Assembly: GCF_964204645.1 (NCBI RefSeq)
Contig: NC_134026.1
Span: 11,870,450 to 11,934,449, forward strand
Direction of reading: 5' to 3'
Length of the DNA: 64,000 bases
Origin: Tubulanus polymorphus
Taxonomy: Eukaryota > Nemertea > Palaeonemertea > Tubulaniformes > Tubulanidae
Part shown: piece by piece, positions 35,000 to 46,242 of the stretch
How positions within the stretch are numbered: position 1 is the stretch's first letter
Layout of the letters: the number at the start of each line of letters is the position of its first letter
Program-made: the position numbers and the translations under genes
The notes under the pieces: generated by a model
The model's database searches: none
What the model saw: only the letters and a program-made list of their open reading frames with translations
What the model was told of the DNA's origin: nothing

Positions 35000-36250
35000 C
35001 TAGCCCGCTTAAGACGCTTTAATGGATTGTCTTGACCTTTGGTTTAAACATGTATCTACGTACGGTGTTGTCATATCGCGGAATTTTCCAAAACACGGAA
35101 ATTCTTCATTTTTACTATAGATAGTAACCGTGTTTTTCCACGGGATATCCCTTGTTGGACAATGCACCGGAAGCATGTTTTCACTACCGGTACCTGGTAG
35201 GCCTAAGCGATAATCTATTACATCGTCACTCAATAAATCAACGATACTACCGAACGGGAAAATGGAGAATCTACGTAGGCAATTGATACACGTCATGCAT
35301 ATTCTTACTTTGGATTTTTAATGCGTCTCGTGCATCTAAATTGTGATTTATGCGAGTGTGGTGAGAAGAGTTAATAAAAATTGAATGATATTAAAGATTA
35401 TATATAAAATGGTATCTTTTTTTAACTCCGTTATTTGGGAAGAGAAAGCTATTACTTAGTTGCTTCTCCGTGTTGATTCCTTTGGACTAGAAAACGTATT
35501 ATCGGCACTAGACGGCGGTTTCTGTCAAAATAATTATTAAGGAACCGCGGTCCATGTTTGGTCGTAGCACATTTCACGTTTGCAGCCATCTTAAACTACA
35601 TACGGCCCAACCTAGAGCGACCGTGCTCAAAAAAGTCGATTACTTCGATAACCGGTGTTGCCCTGGTGCCGATCTCATTGTCCGACTACGTTCTGACTGC
35701 AGCAGGATACTGGCAGCCAGTGAACGGTCTCATAAAAGAATGTCAGATAAAATTGCGATTCGACACCGGGTTTCCCCGCGGGAAAACCCGGTTACTATTT
35801 ATAATGATAGTGAAAAAATTCCGTATTTTAAAAAAATTCCTCGATTCCGTCATTCCGCGATATGACAACACCGATCTACGTACCCTAGTTACATCATCTG
35901 CCCCAAAAACTAGCCCGATCAGAATCGAGATGGCCGACTGGTAGCAATTATTGTTCACCAAAATCAGCACTTTTTATACATTTTTGAAGTTTTCAAGGGA
36001 AATTTTCAAAACGCAATCAATTATCCTGATCTTTTGCATATGTTTGTATCTCCCCATGGTGCACCAGCGAAACATAAATCTGTTCGATCGGACGCAAGAT
36101 GGCCGTCATGTGACCTGTTTGTGCCCAAAAGGTCATTTTTGCCCAAAATTCCGAGACCTTTAGCTCCCGAATACTTGGCCATTTATTTATTTTTGGATAA
36201 TACGAATGACTTAAAATATCCTCGGAACTTGCGAGCATCAGGGTAAAGGG
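35000..36250 (+). mobile_element. Repeat Y copy, split by a transposon
   Basis: Segments 35000-35062 and 35874-36170 match consecutive parts of the Y copy at 32283-32753 (GACGCTTTAATGGATTGTC, then CAGCACTTTTTATACATTTT and so on). The 811 bp between them is a TIR transposon with a target duplication. Confidence 0.65.
35063..35873. mobile_element. 811 bp TIR transposon, 9 bp TSD
   Basis: The ends are CGGTGTTGTCATATCGCGGA and its reverse complement, and the inverted similarity continues imperfectly for about 110 bp (AGTAACCG...). Flanks carry the 9 bp duplication ATCTACGTA (35054-35062 and 35874-35882). Size of TSD and lack of a transposase suggest a non-autonomous member of a MULE-like or similar superfamily. 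Confidence 0.85.
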
Positions 36251-36753
36251 AGCCTGTCGAATTTCTGCAATGAACAGTTAAATTAATTCTTAATTACTTC
36301 TGTGAATTAGAATCAGTAGTCAGAGACAAACTAGGGGGTACTTTAATCAAAACAATAGTGAATACTAGTTGAGTCACTATCATTATATAGGGTGCCATAG
36401 AATAAGGGAAGGGAATAGATAACCGAAGGGTAAATCACGTGTTATATTTAACCAGTTTGCAAAGGAATTTGGATACAAGTTTACTATGGGGAGAAAAACC
36501 ATGGTTAAGATTTACTCAAAAATTTTCAATTATTGATACAGATTCTAAAATCGTTGGAAGTACAAAACCTATGGCACTATGCGATTCATAAAACAATCTC
36601 ATAAACCGTGCAATTAGGGTTTTCTGACTCTCGTCGAAAACTTACTTGTAATTCTGCTGATTATTATTTCTTTTTCCCTTTCCAGCCTATAATTTTTTAA
36701 ATGCATTCGTCGAATTAATCTCGAAATACAGAGACCTTAACCCTAAAACTGCC

Positions 36754-36816
36754 GCTCCCGAGATAGTCGGGAGCGTAATTTCACCCCAAACTGCCGCTCC
36801 CGAAATAGTCGGGAGC
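36754..36816. repeat. Two tandem stem-loops
   Basis: GCTCCCGA, a five-base loop (GATAG or AATAG) and TCGGGAGC occur twice at 42 base spacing, each preceded by AAACTGCC. The sequence upstream (TTAACCCTAAAAC) has the look of a TIR element end, but I found no partner. Confidence 0.7.
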
Positions 36817-37267
36817 TGAATGAATATCACTAGGAAGTGTCTGCACCTGGCGGATATTGATAGAACTATATCGGTAGTACAGACACAAACTTAACTTCAA
36901 GGTCGTAGTTTTTATAGAAAAATTTTACGCTTTTACTTAAAATTTACGCTTAGAAAATGACTTGATGTGTAATAACAAGTGTGCTTATTGCACTAACAAC
37001 CGAGTTAACATCAGAAATAAACTGCCCACCCGGTGTTGGTGTTAACAACGAATGTAAGTGTGATCAACGGTGTTAGTGTTCAAGGTAGTGTTAGTGTTAC
37101 ACATTAACACTGACCTTAATATCAAGGCAGTGTTATCTTGGTGAAAATTTTAATGGGTTTTCAATTGCAACTAACACTTACCTCTAGGCGTTAACACCGA
37201 CGTCAGTTTATGGCTCTAACAAAGTGTTAGCAGCCATTTTCTTCTGAAATTTTGCGGGTGAAACAAA

Positions 37268-38130
37268 ATGATCTTTGTTCCATTTCAAGAAGTTGTTGCT
37301 GGTATTTTAAATGTTAGGCCACACAAAGAAATACCCTAGTTTCTCATCAGATTTTTTTCTGGAAAGTGACGAGGGCGGGCGAATTTTATTTTTATTACTT
37401 TTTTTAAATAAAAAAGTTGAAATAAAAAGCTCAACCTGACACTTATAGAACAGACGCAGGAGGGAACTTTTTTTATATAAAATAAGGCTCTATCGACTCA
37501 TTTGATCGAAACTGAGACAATCATTTTTGCTATTTTCACGCTTCCTCGAAATGAAGTAAAAGGAAACGAACCTGGCGATGTTTTTGTCATCGTAAATGTG
37601 GATTACCAGTACTTGGAGGATGAGCATATAAACGCCAGCAGAAAAAAACCAATGCCGTATGCTATATAGCTATGTGGGCGAGTGGGTTTTGATTTTTATA
37701 AAAAAAAGACGATTTGATGCTTTGCCGACGCGGGCGAGCGCATTCGTGTTTTTAATTTTTATTAGGGACTTTTTTCATGACGCGGGCGGCATTTGACTTT
37801 CTTGAGAAACTAGGGTATTTCTTTGTATGGCCTTAGAGGGCCAAATCTTGTTCGTCGAGCTGCCTTCAGCACAGAGCGACCAGAGAAACACTTAAGATTG
37901 TTAGAATTTCAATTGCAGCAGATATCTGTTGAATTTCATAACCACAGGGTTGCAAATGGATTACAAGGTGCCTCCTTTCTATCCTCACAAAGACGAATGG
38001 ACATTTTTTTGTCATACCTTGCTTCAGGAGGCTATTATAGGCAGCATGCCTACAGTTACGGTCTGGCCACTTGTTCACAAACCTCAGCTAACCGGCCATG
38101 CTTTTTTAAAGCTAAGAACTATTTGTGTCT
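37268..38130 (+). pseudogene. Harbinger-type transposase N-terminal fragment
   Basis: An ATG at 37268 opens a frame that is broken by the MITE at 37317 and resumes after 37835 (ARG-rich RGPNLVRRAAF). It runs to DIFLSYLASGGYYRQ, which resembles the helix-turn-helix region of PIF/Harbinger transposases. The DDE part is not visible. Assignment rests on weak similarity only. Confidence 0.35.
37317..37832. mobile_element. 516 bp MITE with TTA duplication
   Basis: GGCCACACAAAGAAATACCC at the left end and its near-exact complement at the right end (one mismatch over about 30) are flanked by TTA on both sides (37314-37316 and 37833-37835), the target duplication of PIF/Harbinger elements. It interrupts the reading frame of the surrounding transposase relic. 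Confidence 0.85.
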
Positions 38131-39689
38131 TTCAATCATACCATTCAGTACCTTCTCCATTTTGGCGGTTGTCCAATTAAATCTCTTTGATGCATTCATA
38201 CTAAAATCTAAATAAAAGCACTTTTTCTGAAGTTAACATTTAGTTGTTCTTGATTATTTAACCTGGCCTAATAGGTTGAAGTCACATTCCTTAGAAGGAG
38301 GCTGGGCATACCTTTTCTCAAAACGAAATCCCCCGAAATATGTATAAGGTGTAGCATGCAGTAACTACAAAGAATGTTCCTGCTCAGCTGTAGGCTAGGT
38401 GATAGGTGTATGAGATGTGACTGCAGTGCATGCATGCAGTGAAGAGATTCAAGGAATCATGTTTCCAGGAAACTCACGAGCTGCTGGTCACAGTACTGAT
38501 TGATCACTGGCGTTGTTTTTTTGTTATGGAAAAACATGCCTAGATTGGTGAAATAAGATTTTTATTTACCTTCTGCCACTGATGATATTAATCCCTCCTT
38601 GATGATAAAATCAGGCTGATCTTGACACTAACAACGGTGTTAACATCAGTGTTAACACCAACACCAGTATTAACATCAGTGTTAACACCAAGACCAGTGT
38701 TAGTGTTAACACCACACCGGTTGTTAAGGGGTAGATATTAACACTTACACTAACAACCAACACTAACACCAACACCGACTTTAAAATCACCCATCTGAGA
38801 ACATCTGATTTTCAAAGTTTTCTTGGGGGCCCCTTGGAGACATAGCGCCTACGGTGCTCGTCTCGGATTGTGCGCCTCGGGCGCAATTATAGTTTAGGGG
38901 TTCTTCTCAGTTCAAGTACCCCCTATCCCAGATTTCTAGATCCGCGTATTCACTCAACCACTTAACGGACCACTTCAACGGAGGCCATTGCGCATTAACC
39001 GGCAAATGTTTGTCACCGAATGGCGTCACAATTCAAATATCGGTCGCCCCGCCAGAAGGGTGTATGATATTCCCACTCCCTGTCGTGCGGACATACCTAC
39101 AACAGAAATGTATATAGAAACGGGTGGAAACCAGGACTACCGAAGCGATGGCACCAAACGGAATAACTATTCTGAATTCTTACCTCTCCGATTTAGGATT
39201 GCCCTCGCTGAACTAAAAAATATTGGACTCTGTTCGTATTTATAAAGCCGATAAAGGTGGTAAAATTGTTCTGTTAGATATCTGCGACTACAATCACAAA
39301 ATGTTCTCCCTGCTCGGTGATTCCAATGTAATACAAACCATTAAAATCCAATCCTCTTTCTCGGATGCAAGCTTCATTCAACAAGAATCTTTCTGATATT
39401 ATGAAACGTTTCCCGGATTCTAAAGACATTCTTTTGAAATTCCAATCTCGCCTTCCGTCTCTCCCATATATTTAACGGGCTGCCTAAAATTCACAAACAA
39501 GATGTTCCCCTGCGCCCTATCGTATCGAACTGTAACTCTCCCTCTTATCGCTTATCCAAATTTTTGGCTAAACAATTATCCCCGGTTCTTGGATCTTTTT
39601 CCCCCTCGCACGTACGGCACAACCAAGATTTACTTGAACGTTTAAGAAACATTATTCCTGGTAATGATAAATTCATCTCGTTCTATACG

Positions 39690-41005
39690 GGGGTAGGGTT
39701 GTAAATTTCTATAGCGCCTTGTAAATAGCAGGGCTATTATCAAAGGCGCTCTTCAGACGAAGATGGTGACATGAACAGAAATGTCTTGAGCTGTGCTTTG
39801 AATGCTGGTAGAGAGTCAATATCACGGAGAGGTTGCGGAAGGGAGTTCCACACTGTAGGTGCATATGTCTCAAATGCGCGTCCGCCGAATGACTTAAGAC
39901 CTCATGATCTGACTAACAAAAGGTTCTGCGACCCGGAACGAAGTGTTCGGACTGGTCTGTAAACTGTTAACAGGCTGGAGAGGTAAGAGGGTGCCAAGTT
40001 ATGGAGGCACTTTATAACCAGCAAAGCGACTTTAAATAAGATCCTTCGGCGTACTGGTAGCCAATGAAGTGAACGGAGAATCGGAGAGATGTGATCACGT
40101 GACTTAGTGAGTGTAATAATCCTAGCAGCTCTATTTTGCACAAGTTGGAGTCTATGAAGAAGATAATCACTGATATCATACAAGCAGCTATTGCAATAGT
40201 CTAATCGCGACAGAACTAAAGACTGCGTTAACATTTTTGCTGAGTTCTGCGTGAGGAAGCGACGAGCAGAACCAATAATCCTAAGATGAAACGAGGCGGA
40301 ACGAGCCACGCTTTTGACTAGGCTGTCCATGGAGAGGGACGAATCAAACATCACACCTAAGTTTCTCACCGGTACTTTCTGCACTGGGATAAAGGCGCCG
40401 CCGACATTTAGAGGTGGTATGTGAATTAACAAACTCTGCTTAGTTCCAACGAGAAGGGCCTCGAACTTATCCGGATTACACATGAGTTTATTTCCAAAGA
40501 GCCATGAATGAACCCTGTTCAAGGTGTCCTGGAGTTCTTTAAACTGCTGGGATAGATCCGCATCAAATTTGCAAGACAAGGCAACATACGTTTGTTTGTC
40601 ATCTGCAAGGCCATGTCGCTTTACAATATCACTAGTAAACAGATGCATAAGCGGCAATACATAGACAAGGAACAGAAGGGGGCCAAGGACCGAGCCCTGG
40701 GGTACACCACAGTCCAGCACCTTTGGGTTTGATCGACAACCATCAATAACCACCGCTTGTGTGCGCTCACTCAAATAGGATCGAAACCAACTAAGTGCAC
40801 TACCAGATATTCCAAGAAGACTCTCCATGGGAGTGAGGAGAATGTCATGATCCACATTCTCGAAAGCAGCACTTAAGTCGAGGAGCACAAGTAGAGCACA
40901 GCCATGACTGTCCACCATACACCTGAGATCATTCTGAACCCTGAGTATTGCTGTTTCGGTGCTATGATTACGCTTATAGGCTGACTGTTCGACGCTAGCA
41001 CTCAG
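39690..41005 (-). mobile_element. L2/CR1-type LINE, 5' truncated, inserted in PLE
   Basis: On the minus strand, from about 40995, it encodes the RT palm to C-terminus: QSAYKRNHSTETAI, DLSAAFENVDHDIL, GVPQGSVLGPLLF, LADDKQTYV, LSRLDYCNSC, RAARIITLTK and LHWLPVRRRI. The 3' end after 39740 reads GCGCTATAGAAATTTACAAC. The PLE frame is cut between FISF (39683) and FTNVP (41009). Confidence 0.85.
39740..40995 (-). pseudogene. L2/CR1 reverse transcriptase, one stop
   Basis: The frame is open for 338 codons (40918-39902), then a TGA at 39902 interrupts the conserved C-terminal region, which continues in the same frame (FGGRAFETYAPTVWNSLP) to a natural stop at 39740. Upstream it is open to about 40995, where the truncated element begins. 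Instead of the usual YADD, the catalytic box reads LADD. The apurinic endonuclease domain is absent. Confidence 0.8.
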
Positions 41006-42402
41006 TTTACCAATGTCCCACTCGTGCCTACCTTGGATTTTCTCAAACGTAAACTACACATGTTAGACTTCAAATTTGCACTCAGAACTCCCTTTTCAGT
41101 TTTAATAATTCATATTTTGAACAGGTCTTTGGCATGTCCATGGGGAACCCCTTAGCCCCATTTTAGCAAATTTATTTCTCGAACATGTTGAAACTGAATT
41201 ATTACCTCTCTAAATTAGCACCCCCCCCCCTCCTAAACTTTGGTTACGATATGTTGATGACGTTCTTGCGCTAATTCCTTGCGATTTTGATGTTGATTTA
41301 TTGCTCTCATTCATTATCTCTTTTTACCCCTCGTTGAACTTCACATTTGAATTGGAAGTTGATGGAAAAATCCCATTTTTAGATGTGTGCATTCATAATT
41401 ATATGTCGTGTTTGAAAATCTCAGTTTATAGGAAACCCACTCATTCTGGATCCTACTTGCATTATTTTTCCTTTACCACCTATAGCATAAAACTCGGTGT
41501 TGCTCAGGGATTATTTCTTCGTGCTTTTAGGATTTGCGACCCCTTTTTTCTCGATGATGAACTCACCCAGATCAGGAATTCCCTTAATAAGTTAGCTTAT
41601 CCTAACGACCTTTTGAATAAAGCTCTTTTTCGAGCCCGTCGCACCCATTTTTGTAATTTTCGAGTTTCGCGCCCTCAGAAACAGCCCATCGTCGTACCTT
41701 TAGTTCCTCTTTTGGAAAAATCAAAAAACCCCATTCATCTCCTTAACAAACAGCTCGTTTTCACTTACAATAATAAACTTAGTCATAACTTAACTCACAA
41801 TTCCTGCAAAACGGAACCTTTGAACTATGGTGTATACACGTGAATTGAACAGCGCCTTAGAGAACATAAAAATGACGTAACAAATTTCAAACCCGAGAGT
41901 GGAGTAGCTAATCACGTTTATGAAATTAGTCACATTTTTGATTTTGATAATGCCGCTATAATCTTTCCCTGTCCCGATAAAACCAAACGTCACATTATGG
42001 AATCTGCCCTTATTATTGAAAATATGGATAAATGTGTTAATTTGAATAACGGTTTTTCTCCTCACAATATTTTGAATCCAATATTTTGATCTCTAAATTC
42101 CTCGCTTCACTTGTACCCCGATTATTCTAATTCCGTTAGCTTGTTTTTCTCCGTTTGACACTTCCACTCACTCACTCCCTCACTCATTTCTTGATTATCC
42201 CTTTGATGATCTTGCCTTTTGTTTTTGTCTGGTTACCCCTTAGTTTGTCTGCGTTTGAACCCTCTGGACTTTGTTTTTAGATTACTGTAATCTCGCACTA
42301 CATCCCCTTAGTTTGTCGTTTGCCTTCTTTGTTTTCTTCCTTAGTGTTCCGGTTTTTGTTATTTAATTACTTTAATCTTAATCCTTTAATTTTTATCATT
42401 TG

Positions 42403-42793
42403 TACGGAAGCGATAAAGGGCCTCGAGTTGTCGCGTTCCAACTCGACAAGTCGCCATATTTATGTCGATATATCGCGTCAAGTCGACATGAATATGTCGA
42501 CATATCGTGACGTTTTCACGACAAATTTCGCTTTTTCGCCAATTTTCCACGGGACAAGCCGTCATTTGAAGACACGTCGAAATGTAAGATGAGGACGCCA
42601 GTGATATGACGACTGAGTTTCAAGTCGTCATGAATACGTCGACTTGTCGCAAGGAAAATGGTCGTGAAAACGAAATATGTCGTCAAAACGTCACGACATG
42701 TCGACATATTCATGTCGACTTGACGCGATATATCGACATATGGCGACTGTCGAGTTGGAACGCGATAACTCGAGGCCCTTTATCGCTTCCGTA
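42403..42793. mobile_element. 391 bp palindromic element, 6 bp TSD
   Basis: The whole element is a large imperfect palindrome: TACGGAAGCGATAAAGGGCC at one end and its complement at the other, and the arms stay complementary nearly to the centre at about 42590. CATTTG flanks it on both sides (42397-42402, 42794-42799). It sits in the 3' UTR of the PLE. No coding capacity. Confidence 0.85.
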
Positions 42794-42848
42794 CATTTGT
42801 CATATTTTTGTATAAATATCCTGTTATTTGATTTTGTTCTCAGTACGC

Positions 42849-42886
42849 CTGATGACGGCGGCTAACAGTTGTTAGCCGAAACGTCG
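42849..42886 (+). ncRNA. Hammerhead-ribozyme-like motif in PLE 3' end
   Basis: CTGATGA is followed by a 7-8 bp stem (GGCTAAC/GTTAGCC, loop AGTT), then GAAACGTC. Order and spacing recall the minimal hammerhead ribozymes known in Penelope-like elements. Four extra bases (CGGC) lie between CTGATGA and the stem on the 5' side only, so activity is doubtful in this copy. Confidence 0.5.
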
Positions 42887-43228
42887 CTCCTCAAATACAA
42901 TCATTCTGATATAGAATTTTTCAATCTTGGCTTTGTTATTGTGGGATTTCTCTCGTCATCATCATACACGGATATTGTGTATCTTCTCGGCTAATGATGG
43001 CACCAAACACTCCGCCATAAAACCCTAAAACTAACATCCCAAGACACGAATACCCCCATTACCACACACAGTAGAAAACCAAAGGCGACAGCCCCAAACT
43101 GTACAAAGGAAGACACAGTTCGACACGAAGTACACGGTCACAGAACAAAGCTAAGCACTGTGAACCACTACAAAACCAAAGCCAAACTGATTTCTTCCGT
43201 ATGTCCGCAGCGCCACGTGGCGAGAATA

Positions 43229-45179
43229 CCGCATAATGCGCTGAGTAAAAAAGCATTCGAAATATCGATTCCAAATATGTTTGGTCTTTTCGACGATAGT
43301 GTTACTTTGACTCAAATCGCTATCTGATGTCTATATACCGTACGTAAACGATAATGAGTTTGGTTGTCTCTCAGATGCATTAAACTCGTTAGCATTGATT
43401 CCTGCCGCCCATCCAGTAGCGATGAATGTGCGACACCGCCAATCCACCGTACTGTTGAAACGTCGATCTTGGAACGAAGGTTCTGATGATCGCTTGCGAT
43501 AATGGGGATTGCCCTAAACGATCTGTTGGCCGCGCAGATTAAGGCTACGCGCGTGGAGTAGGGAGGCGACTGTTTGGAGGAGAGCATGTTTCAATATTGA
43601 TACGACATAGGTTTCCTTACACGCGAGGAACATATTCTATATATTTTTATTACTACCGGTACCGTACTTATTTTCCTGAGAGTCTCCTTGCCGCGAATTT
43701 ATTTTTCACAAGTGACCCGCGCATGCGCAGTAATGAAACTTGCGGCTATTGGATGATCCCAGAAGGGCCAGAGTTAGGTTAGGATTGGAGTAGGCTTAGG
43801 TTTAGGATGAGGGTTTTAAAGGGAAAAGACAATAGGTAAAACATGTAAATATAGTAAAAAATTGCTTAGCCGGTACTCGAGCAGTGCGTGCATGTTCAAA
43901 TCCCATTTTTGAAATCAACATCGAATTTTCTAAGACGACTAAACATACTGAAAAACTGAAAAAGACAATACCGGGTAATCTAAGAACTATTTTGAGATTT
44001 CCTGTAAACATATTATTTGATGATATCTTTAACTGCTGAAAAGTGAACCATTGTTTCGTTGACTTTTCGATGAATATAGCAGTGATAGCTATTACTGCTG
44101 TAAGTCTTTGATGGATCCATGCAGCCATATTCTGAATTCTTATCAAAATTGCATTACGTATTGCTGTGACAGAACTAGACGTTTTTAGAAATAATGATTT
44201 AGATTGACCTGACCTATACATTAGTAGGCCTTCGTAACTTGGGTTTTATTTTCTTAAGGTAATGATGGGCAATTTATCAGTCGATTTTCTGTTCAACTCA
44301 TGCAGTGAATCCAACGGTGATTCTAAACAATAGTTGACAATTGTTATACAATTTGACTAATAAAAAGTTTTATTTTTGATGCAGTAATTGTTTATTTCTT
44401 TAAGTAAGGTTACGTGTTTTTCTTTCGAGTATAGGTTCAGTCTTTTCATTCCATGCTAGACCTCGTGGGTTTATTATTGTAATTGTTTACGTCTAGCGAA
44501 AGATATGGTCTGCGCACGCGCCGTTCTCTTGAGAAAAATAGATTCGCCTCCTTGTCGTATTTACTAACCGAATACGGCCGTGTGGCAAACGCCTTTTACG
44601 TGACTATGACTGCGCTACCCTGTTTATGTCGCGGACCCTTAACCGCCTACTAATCCATTTGTTTGGTATATTTGGGTTGCGAAAAAAACTATAAATCTAA
44701 ACGTGTTTTTAATTATTAGGCCTACTCTCAGTTGTCTGTACGACACGGATTGACAAATATTTTTGGGACATCACTGAATTTTCACCAAAAATAATGTTAT
44801 AAAAAACACAGGCTTACCGATAAGCATTTCATTAAACCCACAAAACGTGTTTTCTTAAAGGGAAAAATTCTCGATTTTGTTTTTCAATGAATTTTTGCGG
44901 GACATTAAAGTTTGTCTGGTGCGATGTTAGAAAACACAGGCCTCTGTATAGGCCTACTGATTCTTATTGAAAAATTGAACATTTTCTATCATCAAGGGTC
45001 TTTGGCATATGTAAATTTCTTACCGTTACTGAACAAGTTTTTCTGCCGGTGCCGAAATTCAATATCCATTTTGGGACGTAAAACAGCTTTTTGGAGAATA
45101 ACCCTTACTTTGTAAAACGATAACCACACTCAAACGTGGTGAACGGATAATAAGATAAAATCCCACTATTTACAGTTTA
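43229..45179. other. No supportable gene
   Basis: A frame of about 90 codons on the minus strand (43312-43587) is somewhat richer in G+C but matches nothing I know and has no visible partner exons. No transposon ends were recognised. Confidence 0.4.
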
Positions 45180-46169
45180 AAAGAATTTAAAAACCGCGGC
45201 GAAACCAATTCTCCCATCATATCGGCTCTCCAAATATCTGGCTAAAGTACTCTCTTCGGCTTTGGATACTTTTTCTGATTCTCACATTCGGCACAATATG
45301 GATCTTTTAGACAAACTCAAAAATCTCAAACCTAATGGACAAAAATTTATTTCTTTCGACGCTGTTTCCTTGTTCACAAATATACCATTGGAACCAACTC
45401 TCAATTTCTTAAGAAGAAAACTCCCGGACTCCAATCTTGATCTCCCAATTCCCGTAGAATGTTTACTTGAACTTTTGGAACTCTGTACAACCAATCTATA
45501 TTTCCAATTCAAAGACAAATTCTATGGACAAATTTTCGGTTCCGCTATGGGTAACCCATTATCCCCCATTTTGGCTAATCTTTTCCTTGAACACTTTGAA
45601 TCCGAAATTCTCCCTAAGTACGCTGGTTCTAAACCCAACTTTTGGATTAGATATGTTGATGACATTCTGTGCTTAGTTTCTGATAATTTTGATCTTACCT
45701 CTTTTATCGACTTCATCAACTCCCAATATCCATCTTTGAAATTCACTTTTGAATGGGAACAAAATGACCAAATTCCGATTTTAGATGTTCTAATTCAAAA
45801 TAAATTTTCTCATTTGATATTCTCAGTCTACCGTAAACCTATCAACGGCCGAGGCATACCTTCACTTCTTTTCGTTTACTGCTAAATCTATCAAAATTTG
45901 TCTCTCAAGGCCTCTTTCTCCGTGCACTACGGATCTGCGATGAAACCTTCCTTTCGGCTGAATTTGAACATATATCCAACTCTCTTAGAAAATTGGCTTA
46001 CCCTGATCACATTTTGAAAATCGCTATTTCTAAGGCTAAACGTACTTTCTTCAATTCTAAACCTCCAGAAAATAAAAAACACATTTCAGAGTTCATTGTA
46101 GTTCCGTATGTACCTGTTTTGGAAAAGTTTCGTCACTCTCTCCCTTTATTGGAAAAAATTAATTGTAAA
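45180..46169 (+). pseudogene. Penelope-like reverse transcriptase, truncated
   Basis: Best-preserved PLE RT in the window. It enters at about 45215 (SPSYRLSKYLAK region) and is open from 45262 to about 45845: QKFISFDAVSLFTNIP, GSAMGNPLSPILANL, WIRYVDDILCL, LDVLIQNKF and FSVYRKP. A one-base shift there moves the frame, which continues as FFSFTAKSIK, QGLFLRALRICDE and LEKFRHSLPLLEK. The GIY-YIG domain is missing because the sequence is cut at 46170 by the Polinton terminus. Catalytic YVDD is intact. Confidence 0.8.
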
Positions 46170-46242
46170 AGTGGGGTTTCAGATCAGAGGGCGAGAGGGC
46201 GAAACACCACTCATCACCACAAGTAATTTTTTTTCCTAATAA
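46170..46242 (+). other. Putative Polinton left terminus
   Basis: The PLE reading frame stops being homologous at 46169, and the sequence turns to AGTGGGGTTTCAGATCAGAG, then into AT-rich DNA with GTAATTTTTTTT before the first gene. An AG start and abrupt junction fit a Polinton end. The candidate TSD would be TGTAAA just before it; the other end is not in the window. Confidence 0.5.

Larger units (their letters stand above)
36960..38800 (+). mobile_element. Harbinger-like transposon relic with GTGTTAAC-rich ends
   Basis: Both flanks (about 36960-37215 and 38625-38790) are packed with GTGTTAACAC-type palindromic motifs in inverted array. Between them is a transposase-like reading stretch (see next entry), interrupted by a MITE. 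Element limits are approximate. Confidence 0.45.
39180..42090 (+). pseudogene. PLE reverse transcriptase / GIY-YIG, dead
   Basis: Telomerase-like RT of the Penelope clade. N-terminal block KADKGGKIVLLD is at about 39240-39280, and GLPKIHK, PLRPIVS and YRLSKFLAKQL at 39478-39580. After the LINE insertion it resumes at about 41008 with FTNVP and PTLDFLKRKL, then MGNP (frameshifted), RYVDDVLA (41250) and the C-terminal domain SVYRKPTHSG to about 41800. The GIY-YIG core has a deletion: NYGVY is followed almost at once by RLREHK. Several frameshifts and stops are present. The aspartates of YVDD are retained. Confidence 0.8.
39160..42995 (+). mobile_element. 5'-truncated Penelope-like element, 13 bp TSD
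   Basis: GATGGCACCAAAC stands on both sides (39147-39159 and 42996-43008), and the empty-site sequence is seen in the intact X copy. Inside lie a PLE reverse transcriptase and the tail of a GIY-YIG region, plus a 3' UTR with a hammerhead-like motif. An L2/CR1 LINE (39690-41005) and a 391 bp palindromic element (42403-42793) have inserted later. Confidence 0.85.
39068..43228. mobile_element. Transposon X, second copy, split by PLE
   Basis: The left part (39068-39159) and right part (42996-43228) match adjoining parts of the intact X at 21542-22958, including the GCGGACA and GCGCCACGTGGCGAGAATA termini. A PLE with its own passengers occupies the gap. The right part is also internally shortened. 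Confidence 0.7.

Noticed and set aside
43440-43500. Second hammerhead-like set (GAAACGTCG and CTGATGA)
   Set aside because: The boxes are in the wrong order and spacing for a hammerhead fold.
43312-43587. Minus-strand frame of 91 codons
   Set aside because: Possibly an exon of an unknown gene, but no acceptor/donor pair or neighbouring exon could be matched.
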